A stretch of 5,598 nucleotides of DNA from CAZTLE01 sp964614415 (GCA_964614415.1 CAZTLE010000237.1:1-5598), one strand, 5' to 3'; positions 1 to 5,598 are shown, numbered from the stretch's first letter. Translations and numbers: made by a program. The notes: generated from the sequence alone by a model not told the origin.

Positions 1-1
1 T

Positions 2-334
2 AATAAGGCAGCTATCGTGACCCTCTCACTGTTCTCCGGACTTTCAGCGATTGTGCTGCTTACCAAGAAAGACTTTTCATTCCTGCGATCCATATTGACA
101 ATAGGATTCTTCATTGCCCTGGGCCTCATTGTGGCCGGTGTACTCTTCGGATTCGATCTGGGGCTTTGGTTCAGCGTTGGAATGGTCGTTTTGGCTGCGG
201 GATCCATACTGTATCAAACCTCCAATATGGTTCATAAATACAGTGAAGATCAGTATGTGGCTGCATCCCTTGGATTGTTCGCTTCGCTCATGCTGCTTTT
301 CTGGTACATCTTGAGCATATTTTCCTCGGATTAA
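2..334 (+). CDS. Bax inhibitor-1/YccA family membrane protein, 3' part (5' end outside window)
   Basis: This is the C-terminal 110 residues of a polytopic inner-membrane protein of the Bax inhibitor-1 (UPF0005) family. The frame is open to the left edge (it begins Asn-Lys-Ala-Ala-Ile), so the GTG at 17 is an internal valine codon, not a start. Four hydrophobic segments are visible, and the family signatures are clear: TKKDFSFL after the first helix, LGLWFSVGMVVLAAGSILYQTSN in the middle (only its family pattern is used here), and DQYVAASLGLFAS before the last helix. Members are membrane proteins linked to calcium leak or, for E. coli YccA, to the FtsH protease. The usual YDTSN aspartate is Gln72 of the fragment (YQTSN), as I recall for the YccA branch, so the di-aspartyl pH sensor described for BsYetJ is probably absent. 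A terminator follows 30 bp after the stop. Family assignment is firm; physiological role is unknown. Confidence 0.9.
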   Translation, partial: NKAAIVTLSLFSGLSAIVLLTKKDFSFLRSILTIGFFIALGLIVAGVLFGFDLGLWFSVGMVVLAAGSILYQTSNMVHKYSEDQYVAASLGLFASLMLLFWYILSIFSSD

Positions 335-363
335 CGAGTAAAAAATAACCGAATATTATTGTG

Positions 364-389
364 TAAACCGGGTAATATTGCCCGGTTTA
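364..389 (+). terminator. Hairpin terminator of the Bax inhibitor-like gene
   Basis: A perfect 9-bp stem, TAAACCGGG (364-372) with CCCGGTTTA (381-389), encloses an 8-nt loop. It is followed by an AT-rich stretch (TATATCGTTTATTT) rather than a clean T run. It lies 30 bp after the stop codon at 332-334 and about 75 bp before the next start, which fits an intrinsic terminator that separates the two + strand genes. Confidence 0.65.
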
Positions 390-463
390 TATCGTTTATT
401 TACAAGGAAATACAGTTGCAGCGGGGGAAATAATGCCTATATTGCCCTGCCCAAACACCGAAC

Positions 464-1297
464 ATGCTACTTATACAACCGGAAGAAAATATGCCATGGT
501 TGGCGCCTTATGCTTACGCGATCGTATTCATGGGGTTGCTTTTCTTCGCTTTCAGGGTGTTTGAAAGCTGGTATGCCGGTACCTTTAACCGCCCTTTATT
601 CAGACATTACTGGGTCTTCCGTAAACTAAGTCCTGAACAGATCAGGGTCCTTGAAACAGAATTTACGTTTTACCAATGGTTATCGAGCAAGGAAAAACGC
701 CAGTTCCAGCATCGGGTGGCCACTTTCATCTCTTCCAAGAAATTTGTACCCCGCCAGGGTATTGAGATCACCGAACGCATGAAGGTGCTCATTGCGGCCA
801 TGGGGTGTATGTTGAGCTTTGGCCGTAAGAACTACGAATACGGTCTTATTGAGTTCATTTTAGTGTATCCCGGAGAGTTTTACAGTGCGGTTAATGAAGC
901 CTATCACAAGGGAGAGTTCAATCCGAGGGAACGGGCACTCGTACTTTCATGGGAGGACTTTGAATACGGCTACCGGATCACGGACGACAATCGCAACCTG
1001 GGAATTCATGAATTCATGCACGCCATGCAGCTCGAAGCAAGAAAGAGCCGGGATCTGGACTCCAACCGCTTTGCCAGGCAATTTCAGAATATCCTAAAAC
1101 TCCTTATGCATCAGGATGTCCGGCAGAAGTTGGATGAGACCAAGTATTTCAGGTCGTACGCCTTTACCAATCAATATGAGTTCATGGCAGTCCTGGCCGA
1201 GTATTTCATTGAATCCCCCAAGGAGCTTAAAGGACACTTTCCCAAACTCTACGGGTATATTCAGAAGTTACTGAATTTCCGATTTGCCGGATACTAA
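464..1297 (+). CDS. MtfA-like zinc-dependent peptidase (M90 family), membrane-anchored
   Basis: Predicted zinc metallopeptidase of the MtfA (Mlc titration factor A, peptidase M90) family, 277 residues. The zinc motif is HEFMH at 182-186, preceded by NLGI. The third ligand is most likely Glu239 in EFMAVLAEYF, which lines up with Glu212 of E. coli MtfA in ECFAVLSEYFF. The conserved NEAYHKGEFNP segment (144-153) and the terminal NFRFAGY also fit the family. One hydrophobic segment at about 17-33 predicts an N-terminal membrane anchor that cytosolic E. coli MtfA lacks. The ATG at 464 has no Shine-Dalgarno; an in-frame ATG at 491 follows GGAAG with a 5-nt gap and still leaves the membrane helix, so the true start could be 9 codons later. 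Substrate is unknown. In E. coli MtfA binds the repressor Mlc, but nothing here indicates such a partner. It converges on the - strand propeller gene. Confidence 0.88.
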   Translation: MLLIQPEENMPWLAPYAYAIVFMGLLFFAFRVFESWYAGTFNRPLFRHYWVFRKLSPEQIRVLETEFTFYQWLSSKEKRQFQHRVATFISSKKFVPRQGIEITERMKVLIAAMGCMLSFGRKNYEYGLIEFILVYPGEFYSAVNEAYHKGEFNPRERALVLSWEDFEYGYRITDDNRNLGIHEFMHAMQLEARKSRDLDSNRFARQFQNILKLLMHQDVRQKLDETKYFRSYAFTNQYEFMAVLAEYFIESPKELKGHFPKLYGYIQKLLNFRFAGY

Positions 1298-1328
1298 AAA
1301 AGGGTCCCTCGACCCAAGGAACCCTTTC
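1296..1328 (-). terminator. Terminator between converging genes, best on the - strand
   Basis: AAAGGGT (1299-1305) pairs with ACCCTTT (1321-1327); after one C/A mismatch, CCT (1307-1309) pairs with AGG (1317-1319), leaving a 7-nt loop. Read on the - strand the stem ends in six T (complement of A1296-1301), the classical layout for stopping transcription of the propeller gene that ends at 1347. On the + strand only TTTCT follows, so it may also end the peptidase transcript, less efficiently. The A run overlaps the peptidase stop codon TAA (1295-1297). Confidence 0.75.
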
Positions 1329-1346
1329 TCCAAAATAAACCCTACA

Positions 1347-2459
1347 TCATCTCTTTCTAACAATGACTTTTTGGGTAAGCCTCTGTCCATTTTTATTTGC
1401 CACAATAAAATAAACACCATCTGCGTAACCACTGGCTTCCCAGCTCGATTGTTCATTCAGATGAAGGGTTTCAATCAGCTTTCCTGAAATAGAATAGACC
1501 GATAACTGTTCGAATTCTGAATTGATATGTGCTCCAATGCTGAAGGACTGCCCAACCGTTGGAGTTACAAATACATTGCTAAGGGCATTGTCCTCAACCG
1601 AAAGGTTAGTATCCCGGATTGTAACACAATTGGGTTGTATAAGTCCTCCGGAACCCGGATCGATAAATATTTCAATAAAATTCCCGTCGCTGTCATATCG
1701 CAACACCTGTGCGTTGCCACCGTCGCCAATGAGGATATCACCGTTGGGGAAGACATCGATCCCCTCCGGCTGACTCAGATTGTCAATGAAGATTCCCTGA
1801 AATACACCTGCCGAGTCAAATAACTTCACATCTCCGGCGCTCCAGTCGAGTACGAGCAGGTCACCGTTATCTCTAAATCTCAAATCCGTAGGTCCGGTTA
1901 AATTAGTGTCTATAAACAAACCCATATCGTTGCCATTGGTGTCATACATACGTACGGTAGCCCCGTTAAAAGAAGATACATACAGGTTTCCGCTAGCGTC
2001 CCAGTCGATACCAATACTGTTTGAAACACCCACTGTGGTAAACTCGTCCTCAAAGGTGCCGTCAGTTTGATACCGAAGCACTGTACCGTTTCCTTGCCAT
2101 TGTAGTACATAAATGAATCCGTCGGGCCCGATCTTCATGCGGGTGGGGCCTCCGGCTACTGTGGCAAAATTATTTATGAAATTACCTGTGCCAATCTCGT
2201 GGCGTGTAATTAGGCCGGTGTTGAGACTTGAAGTAAGAAAGATATCATCATCTTCTAAGATCAAAATGTCCTGAGGCCAGGAAACATTGGTATCATCCAG
2301 AGTTTCAGGATTATCTCCGTTTTCATCAAAGCGCATGATCTTCCAGGGTGGATTATTGAAACCTCCTGCGTCGCATACGTAAATCTCGTACTCCTGAGCC
2401 CATCCGGTCATGGAGATCCAAAGAAGGCAAATAGTACAGAATGTGGTAATGGTTTTCAT
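1347..2459 (-). CDS. Secreted NHL/SMP-30-like beta-propeller with T9SS type A sorting domain
   Basis: Exported protein of 370 residues. Residues 1-21 form a signal peptide (MKTITT, hydrophobic core, cleavage probably after Ala21, leaving Gln22). Residues 24-285 hold about six degenerate repeats of roughly 40 residues with the pattern hydrophobic-GIDxxxxGNLYVSxxxGxxVxxYDxxGN. Clear copies are at about 61-98, 104-140, 147-183, 189-225 and 230-266; residues 24-54 and 275-285 would complete and close the ring. This matches NHL/SMP-30-type six-bladed propellers. Residues 295-370 are a T9SS C-terminal sorting domain (Por secretion tail) with LSVYSISGKLIETL, YADGVYFI and the final KVIVRK, so the protein is probably moved across the outer membrane and released or attached at the surface. 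No catalytic residues can be assigned; a binding or adhesion role is as likely as an enzyme. The leader is 206 bp and the start codon follows an A-rich stretch without Shine-Dalgarno. Confidence 0.88.
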   Translation of the reverse strand: MKTITTFCTICLLWISMTGWAQEYEIYVCDAGGFNNPPWKIMRFDENGDNPETLDDTNVSWPQDILILEDDDIFLTSSLNTGLITRHEIGTGNFINNFATVAGGPTRMKIGPDGFIYVLQWQGNGTVLRYQTDGTFEDEFTTVGVSNSIGIDWDASGNLYVSSFNGATVRMYDTNGNDMGLFIDTNLTGPTDLRFRDNGDLLVLDWSAGDVKLFDSAGVFQGIFIDNLSQPEGIDVFPNGDILIGDGGNAQVLRYDSDGNFIEIFIDPGSGGLIQPNCVTIRDTNLSVEDNALSNVFVTPTVGQSFSIGAHINSEFEQLSVYSISGKLIETLHLNEQSSWEASGYADGVYFIVANKNGQRLTQKVIVRKR

Positions 2460-2665
2460 AGATCTTTTTTTGAAGTTAGTGATCTAAAGGTCCATATAGT
2501 CTTTCAAAAAGGTGTTTCGAATTATAAAATCACACCTCACCGACAGGAATACACCCGCGAAGAATCTTTACCTTACCTGTTGACAATCAGATAATTCACC
2601 CGCTAAGGGTAGTATTAGTAGTATGCGGACGAAAGTTTACCCTGCATCCTATAGTTAAAGTCCGT
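2460..2665. other. Intergenic leader of the propeller gene
   Basis: These 206 bp contain no supportable coding sequence on either strand. No good TAnnTTTG promoter box can be found for the propeller gene. The only structure seen is the inverted repeat at 2510-2537, annotated separately. Confidence 0.6.
2506..2537 (-). terminator. Weak terminator-like hairpin in the propeller gene leader
   Basis: On the - strand AGGTGT (2537-2532) pairs with ACACCT (2515-2510) across a 16-nt AT-rich loop, and the stem runs into five T (complement of A2506-2510). It lies about 130 nt after the stop of the TPR/beta-domain gene and about 50 nt before the propeller start. It could end the upstream transcript, act as an attenuator, or be chance: the stem is short and the loop large. 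Confidence 0.35.
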
Positions 2666-3559
2666 CTAATTAATGCCGGTTGTTTTTCGCTTGTAGATTC
2701 CCTCAAAATTCTGTGTCCAGGTCTTGCGGTCGTCCGTACTGCGTTCCAGGGTTTGCGTGACCGTATCAGCATCTGCGTCATATGCGTAACACATTCGTGT
2801 AACGGCTCCACTACCGCCTGGTAGCACAACTTCCAGACATAGGTATCCCGGTTTGGAAGTGACTTCCGTAAAATGGACTACCGAATTGAATTTGTCTACC
2901 CAGGTTTGTTTGTACAGTTCGTCCGAAGGATCAAAGTAGCTTATACTGCGTCCTGAAAAGCCCGATTGGGTCCTGTAATCCTCATGCAGTGTACATCCAT
3001 CCGATCCCTTGGTAATTCTGCTGTCGGCTGTTTTTACATCACCTTGATATACATCCCATTCGCCCAGCCAAAAATCAAGGCGTTGGGCACCTTCATTGTA
3101 CTGACAGGGATTGGCATTTTCCAAAACCTGCTGCCTTAATTCGGCAAAGGAGGTATTTTCCTTTAAGTATGCGAACTCAGTTGCCTCAAGGAAAGTACTG
3201 TTTCTGAATTGATTCTCTGCCAGTTCCTTAAGTTGAGTAAGTACGGTTTCCGTTTGTTTTAGCCCCGCGTGGGCGCGGAGCAGATTGGCTTGCACCGCCA
3301 CGGCCGGCTGATAGTTGTACTCATCAGCACTGGTAAGATGGACAATTCCCTTTTCATATTGCTTCATTCGCACCAGGGACGCCCCCTTAAAATAATGGGC
3401 GCTGGAATTGGTTCCGTCCTCTTTTAGTAACTCATCGCATACTGCGATGCACGCTTCATAATCTCCTTCGTTGAAGGTTGTGGTAGGATTGGGTGACTGG
3501 GCTGTCATTCCAACTGACAACAGCAGACCCAGAATCCAGACTAATTGTTTTGTTTGCAT
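2666..3559 (-). CDS. Exported TPR-like protein with C-terminal DUF1579-like beta domain
   Basis: Protein of 297 residues, not recognised as a named gene. Residues 1-20 are a signal peptide (MQTKQLVWILGLLLSVGMTA), so it is periplasmic or surface-exposed; there is no lipobox cysteine. Residues about 27-145 are helical with TPR-like spacing: FNEGDYEACIAVCDELLKED, then AHYFKGASLVRMKQYEKGI, then a third repeat around 86-112. Residues about 158-290 form a second domain opening with LDFWLGEWDVY (161-171), followed by I-x-x-G-S-D-G-C-T-L-H-E (182-193), GRSISYFDP and YKQTWVD. This pattern resembles DUF1579-type, lipocalin-like beta-barrel proteins of unknown function. The TPR part may mediate protein contacts and the barrel may bind a small ligand; both are inference. 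Start: the ATG at 3559 directly precedes a good signal peptide. A 90-bp gap separates it from the AraC-type gene upstream, so co-transcription is possible but unproven. Confidence 0.8.
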   Translation of the reverse strand: MQTKQLVWILGLLLSVGMTAQSPNPTTTFNEGDYEACIAVCDELLKEDGTNSSAHYFKGASLVRMKQYEKGIVHLTSADEYNYQPAVAVQANLLRAHAGLKQTETVLTQLKELAENQFRNSTFLEATEFAYLKENTSFAELRQQVLENANPCQYNEGAQRLDFWLGEWDVYQGDVKTADSRITKGSDGCTLHEDYRTQSGFSGRSISYFDPSDELYKQTWVDKFNSVVHFTEVTSKPGYLCLEVVLPGGSGAVTRMCYAYDADADTVTQTLERSTDDRKTWTQNFEGIYKRKTTGIN

Positions 3560-3571
3560 AATTCAATCGAT

Positions 3572-3596
3572 TTTGTGACACTTAAAGATGTCAAAA
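3572..3596. promoter_or_regulatory. Imperfect palindrome ahead of the TPR/beta-domain gene
   Basis: TGACA (3576-3580) and TGTCA (3589-3593) form a perfect 5+5 inverted repeat with an 8-bp spacer, flanked by TTT (3572-3574) and AAA (3594-3596) with one bulged G. It lies 13-37 bp upstream of the start codon at 3559. It could be an operator for a dimeric regulator or a leader hairpin. It has no adjoining T tract on the - strand, which argues against a terminator of the AraC-type gene. Confidence 0.35.
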
Positions 3597-3649
3597 GACT
3601 GCTGAAGGATCGTCAGTAATTATAAATCGAAACCTGAATTAACAAACTC

Positions 3650-4747
3650 TTAAGCCCGGGCGAACTGCTTTTTGAATTCGGAAGGCGTGCAGTTATATCT
3701 GTTCTTGAAAGCCTTGTAAAAAGTTGCTTTGTTATTGAAACCTACATCAAAATAAATGGTTTTGATACTGGCATCCAAGTCTTCAACCAGTAGCTTCTCG
3801 GCCTCCTCCAGACGATAGTCGTTGATAAACTGATTGAAGTTTTTTCCCGACCGTTCGTTGATGATCTTGGACAGTAGATGCGTAGAGAATCCTACCTGAT
3901 CCGCAAGGTGTACCAATCTGAGCTCATTATCGAGATAAGGCTTTTCAGCCGCCATGTATTTAGTGAGGTATTCATAGAATTCCTTGGTAAGCGCCGCCTC
4001 TACCGAATCGTCCTTATCGGTACGTGGGAGGAACAGATGGGCGAACAACTCCCCGTCAAAAATCTTGGGCTGTCTGAAAATAAAATACCCGATTGCGTAA
4101 ATAGAGATGCTCATCGTAATGGAGATCATGTAATCCCACTCCGGACTGAAGAAGGAAAAGTTCACCAATACATAGTACGATACATAGGCGAAAATGAACA
4201 GACCAAATAACCAGAGCAGCAGGCGGGACCAATTGTGACGCACCTGGGCGAACTCACCGCCAGGGGATCGGTGCCGCTGTACCAATCGTAATATGAGCAC
4301 AAAATAAAGACCCATATGACCGATTATGATCCATGCATTGTAGGGGATCTGCATGAGGGGACCATCGGGACTCGAAATTCCCATATACTTCAGCCATATC
4401 TGAACGTTGGGGATGAGCATGAGCAACACTGGAAGAAAATGCAGCGCATAATTAAAACGGACTTCCCGGTTGTACAGATTCAGAAAATAAAGATAAAAGA
4501 GGGGGCCTATAGTGTAATAGCATAAATGAGGTACAAAGCCCAGATATGGAAATTCAAACTGATACCGCGTCCAGTATAGTACATACTGGAACAGTATAAG
4601 GCAGAACGCCAGTATGATGTAGGCAATAGGCAGGTTCCGCTTGTTGCGACTCGTCACAAGCATACCAAACAGGAACAACCCCATGGCGACGGCGATGAGA
4701 AATCCCGAAGTCCAGGTGTCGAACGATGGTGCTTGTGATGGTTGCAT
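3650..4747 (-). CDS. Membrane-embedded AraC-family transcriptional regulator (7 TM plus HTH)
   Basis: Predicted one-component membrane regulator of 365 residues. The N-terminal half has seven hydrophobic segments at about 14-32, 41-58, 69-90, 101-118, 136-155, 174-196 and 206-224, including the IGPLFYLYFLNLY signature (80-92) frequent in Bacteroidota membrane AraC proteins. A charged linker leads to an AraC DNA-binding domain at about 264-362. Its first helix-turn-helix is LVHLADQVGFSTHLLSKIIN (278-297); the second contains IKTIYFDVGFNNKATFYKAF (328-347) and ends in NCTPSEFKK. The membrane part presumably senses a signal that changes DNA binding at the membrane; the ligand is unknown. The start codon lies 3 bp after the rpe stop, with no room for a promoter, so it should be transcribed and perhaps translated together with rpe. 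A role in controlling neighbouring exported-protein genes is possible but not shown by the sequence. Confidence 0.9.
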   Translation of the reverse strand: MQPSQAPSFDTWTSGFLIAVAMGLFLFGMLVTSRNKRNLPIAYIILAFCLILFQYVLYWTRYQFEFPYLGFVPHLCYYTIGPLFYLYFLNLYNREVRFNYALHFLPVLLMLIPNVQIWLKYMGISSPDGPLMQIPYNAWIIIGHMGLYFVLILRLVQRHRSPGGEFAQVRHNWSRLLLWLFGLFIFAYVSYYVLVNFSFFSPEWDYMISITMSISIYAIGYFIFRQPKIFDGELFAHLFLPRTDKDDSVEAALTKEFYEYLTKYMAAEKPYLDNELRLVHLADQVGFSTHLLSKIINERSGKNFNQFINDYRLEEAEKLLVEDLDASIKTIYFDVGFNNKATFYKAFKNRYNCTPSEFKKQFARA

Positions 4748-4750
4748 GTT

Positions 4751-5410
4751 TTATCCGGTTATTTCCTTGAGCCCTTTGATGGTTTGCACGGGATCCTCCG
4801 ATCGAAACACGTAGCTACCCGCAACAAGAACATCGGCACCGGCCTCTACCAACTGCTTTGCATTGGCATCGGTCACGCCCCCGTCAATTTCGATACGGGT
4901 ACTGGCGCCTTTCCGCTCGATGATAGCCTTAAGTTCACGCACTTTGTCGTACGTATTCTCAATAAAACTCTGTCCGCCAAAGCCTGGATTCACACTCATA
5001 ACACAGACCAGGTCTATATCCCGTATGGTGTCTTCAAGCAGGTTTACATTCGTATGCGGATTGATCGCAACGCCGGCTTGCATGCCTTCGGCTTTAATGG
5101 CCTGCAGCGTCCTGTGCAGATGGGTACAAGCTTCATAGTGTACCGACAATACGTTGGCACCCAGATCGGCAAATGTCTTGATGTACCGGTCCGGATCAAC
5201 GATCATCAGGTGAACGTCCAATGGTTTCGTCGTATGACGCGCCATGGCTTTTATAACCGGCATTCCGAATGAAATGTTCGGAACAAACACCCCGTCCATA
5301 ACGTCGAGATGGAACCAGTCGGCTTTACTGTTGTTTACAAGTTCAATATCCCGCTGCAGATTGGCGAAGTCTGAAGCGAGCATGGAGGGAGCAATAAGGG
5401 TCGTGCTCAT
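4751..5410 (-). CDS. rpe: Ribulose-phosphate 3-epimerase
   Basis: Cytoplasmic enzyme of the pentose phosphate pathway that interconverts D-ribulose 5-phosphate and D-xylulose 5-phosphate. The 219-residue product has the full length of the family (E. coli Rpe is 225) and all motifs of this metal-dependent TIM barrel: IAPSMLASDF with Ser9; HLDVMDG with metal ligand His34 and catalytic Asp36; VHLMI with His67; MSVNPGFGGQ (138-147) over the active site; EIDGGV with metal ligand and catalytic Asp176; and AGSYVF (197-202) binding the phosphate. The ATG at 5410 sits where family members start and just behind a TAnnTTTG promoter; it has no Shine-Dalgarno, usual in this phylum. A terminator further upstream isolates it from the preceding - strand gene, and the AraC-type membrane regulator follows after 3 bp. 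Nothing is unusual in the enzyme itself. Confidence 0.98.
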   Translation of the reverse strand: MSTTLIAPSMLASDFANLQRDIELVNNSKADWFHLDVMDGVFVPNISFGMPVIKAMARHTTKPLDVHLMIVDPDRYIKTFADLGANVLSVHYEACTHLHRTLQAIKAEGMQAGVAINPHTNVNLLEDTIRDIDLVCVMSVNPGFGGQSFIENTYDKVRELKAIIERKGASTRIEIDGGVTDANAKQLVEAGADVLVAGSYVFRSEDPVQTIKGLKEITG

Positions 5411-5430
5411 AGTATGTTTATGTATTTGGA

Positions 5431-5463
5431 CAAAGGTAGTAAATCCCGTAGGGAAGGAGTAAA
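5431..5463 (-). promoter_or_regulatory. Bacteroidota-type promoter of the rpe-regulator operon
   Basis: On the - strand TACCTTTG (5438-5431) matches the phylum's -7 consensus TAnnTTTG exactly. TTTA (5463-5460), one base off the -33 element TTTG, stands 21 bp upstream, close to the usual spacing. Transcription would begin near 5425, giving a leader of only about 15 nt before the rpe start codon. Confidence 0.7.
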
Positions 5464-5490
5464 TAATTGTAATTGTATACTCGTTCTCCG

Positions 5491-5535
5491 TAACCTTTTG
5501 CCTCCTTCACCGAAGTGACTCAGCTACGAAGGTTA
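5491..5535 (-). other. Unexplained inverted repeat with UUCG-capped inner hairpin
   Basis: TAACCTT (5491-5497) and AAGGTTA (5529-5535) form a perfect 7-bp inverted repeat. Inside it, on the - strand, TCAC-TTCG-GTGA (5518-5507) would form a hairpin capped by the very stable C(UUCG)G tetraloop. A competing pairing joins CCTTC (5532-5528) with GAAGG (5508-5504), both read on the - strand. The element lies between the terminator of the gene to the right and the rpe promoter, so it is transcribed only by read-through or from an unseen promoter. Confidence 0.4.
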
Positions 5536-5538
5536 AAG

Positions 5539-5566
5539 AAAAAACCTCCGGTAATCAGCCGGAGGT
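5539..5566 (-). terminator. Intrinsic terminator of a - strand gene beyond the right edge
   Basis: ACCTCCGG (5544-5551) and CCGGAGGT (5559-5566) make a perfect GC-rich 8-bp stem with a 7-nt loop. Read on the - strand the stem runs straight into six T (complement of A5539-5544), then CTTT. No T run follows in the + direction. It therefore ends a leftward gene whose coding part is outside the window; the 32 bases right of it are too few to identify that gene. Confidence 0.88.
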
Positions 5567-5598
5567 CATTCATCAATCAAAAAACGAACAGTTATCTT

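Noticed and set aside
373..380. TAATATTG as a possible -7 promoter box for the peptidase gene
   Set aside because: It has one mismatch to TAnnTTTG, sits in the loop of a convincing terminator, and has no TTTG element at the right distance.
433..564. 43-codon frame with a strong Shine-Dalgarno before the peptidase gene
   Set aside because: Too short and without recognisable content to annotate; it overlaps the peptidase start and is kept only as a question in the findings.
2596..2829. - strand open frame of 77 codons running past the end of the TPR/beta-domain gene
   Set aside because: It mostly overlaps that gene in another frame, is rich in Arg/Thr and His without domain character, and has no start signal.
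3599..3617. Short hairpin after the AraC-type gene (CTGA/TCAG arms)
   Set aside because: The stem is only about six pairs including a wobble and has no T tract, so it is not a credible terminator.
3612..3650. Possible promoter for the TPR/beta-domain gene: TTTG, 20-bp spacer, TAATTACT on the - strand
   Set aside because: The -33 element is perfect but the -7 element keeps too few consensus bases to support a call.
3878..4210. + strand open frame of 110 codons
   Set aside because: It lies antisense within the AraC-type regulator and has no family-like features.
4742..5272. Long + strand open frame of 176 codons
   Set aside because: It is wholly antisense to rpe, whose every active-site motif is intact. 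The translation shows no recognisable domain, so it is a codon-bias shadow.
1..5598. Mobile elements, CRISPR, toxin-antitoxin, defence or biosynthetic cluster
   Set aside because: No transposase, integrase, repeat-spacer array, small paired genes or clustered biosynthetic enzymes can be seen; the genes are housekeeping or common accessory families.

Overview
The window looks like an ordinary chromosomal segment of a Bacteroidota bacterium, most likely a member of the Flavobacteriaceae. The lineage call rests on four things: a secreted protein ending in a type IX secretion (T9SS) type A sorting domain, a membrane-embedded AraC-type regulator of the kind common in this phylum, a promoter of the phylum-specific TAnnTTTG class in front of rpe, and start codons that mostly lack a Shine-Dalgarno sequence. 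GC is moderate (mid-40s % by eye). I see no insertion sequence, phage gene, CRISPR array, tRNA or rRNA.

Layout. The left part reads on the + strand: the 3' end of a Bax inhibitor-1/YccA-family membrane protein, cut by the window edge (2-334), its hairpin terminator (364-389), then a membrane-anchored MtfA-like zinc peptidase (464-1297). From about 1300 rightward every gene is on the - strand. In transcription order these are rpe, ribulose-phosphate 3-epimerase (5410-4751); a seven-helix membrane AraC-family regulator only 3 bp behind it (4747-3650); an exported protein with TPR-like helices and a DUF1579-like beta domain (3559-2666); and an exported six-bladed beta-propeller with a T9SS sorting domain (2459-1347). 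A hairpin at 1299-1327 separates the two converging groups. A strong hairpin with a T tract (5539-5566) ends a - strand gene lying beyond the right edge, so rpe starts a new transcription unit from its own promoter (5431-5463).

How the genes fit together. rpe (pentose phosphate pathway, cytoplasm) and the AraC membrane regulator are almost certainly co-transcribed. The next two - strand genes encode exported proteins and have their own 90-206 bp leaders, so they are probably separate units; whether the regulator controls them is speculation. The peptidase and the Bax inhibitor-like protein are general membrane or proteolysis functions with no evident link to the other genes.

I found no clearly new biological system. 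The points worth a second look are the rpe-regulator coupling, the TPR plus beta-domain fusion, the membrane-anchored MtfA, and several unexplained inverted repeats in the intergenic leaders.
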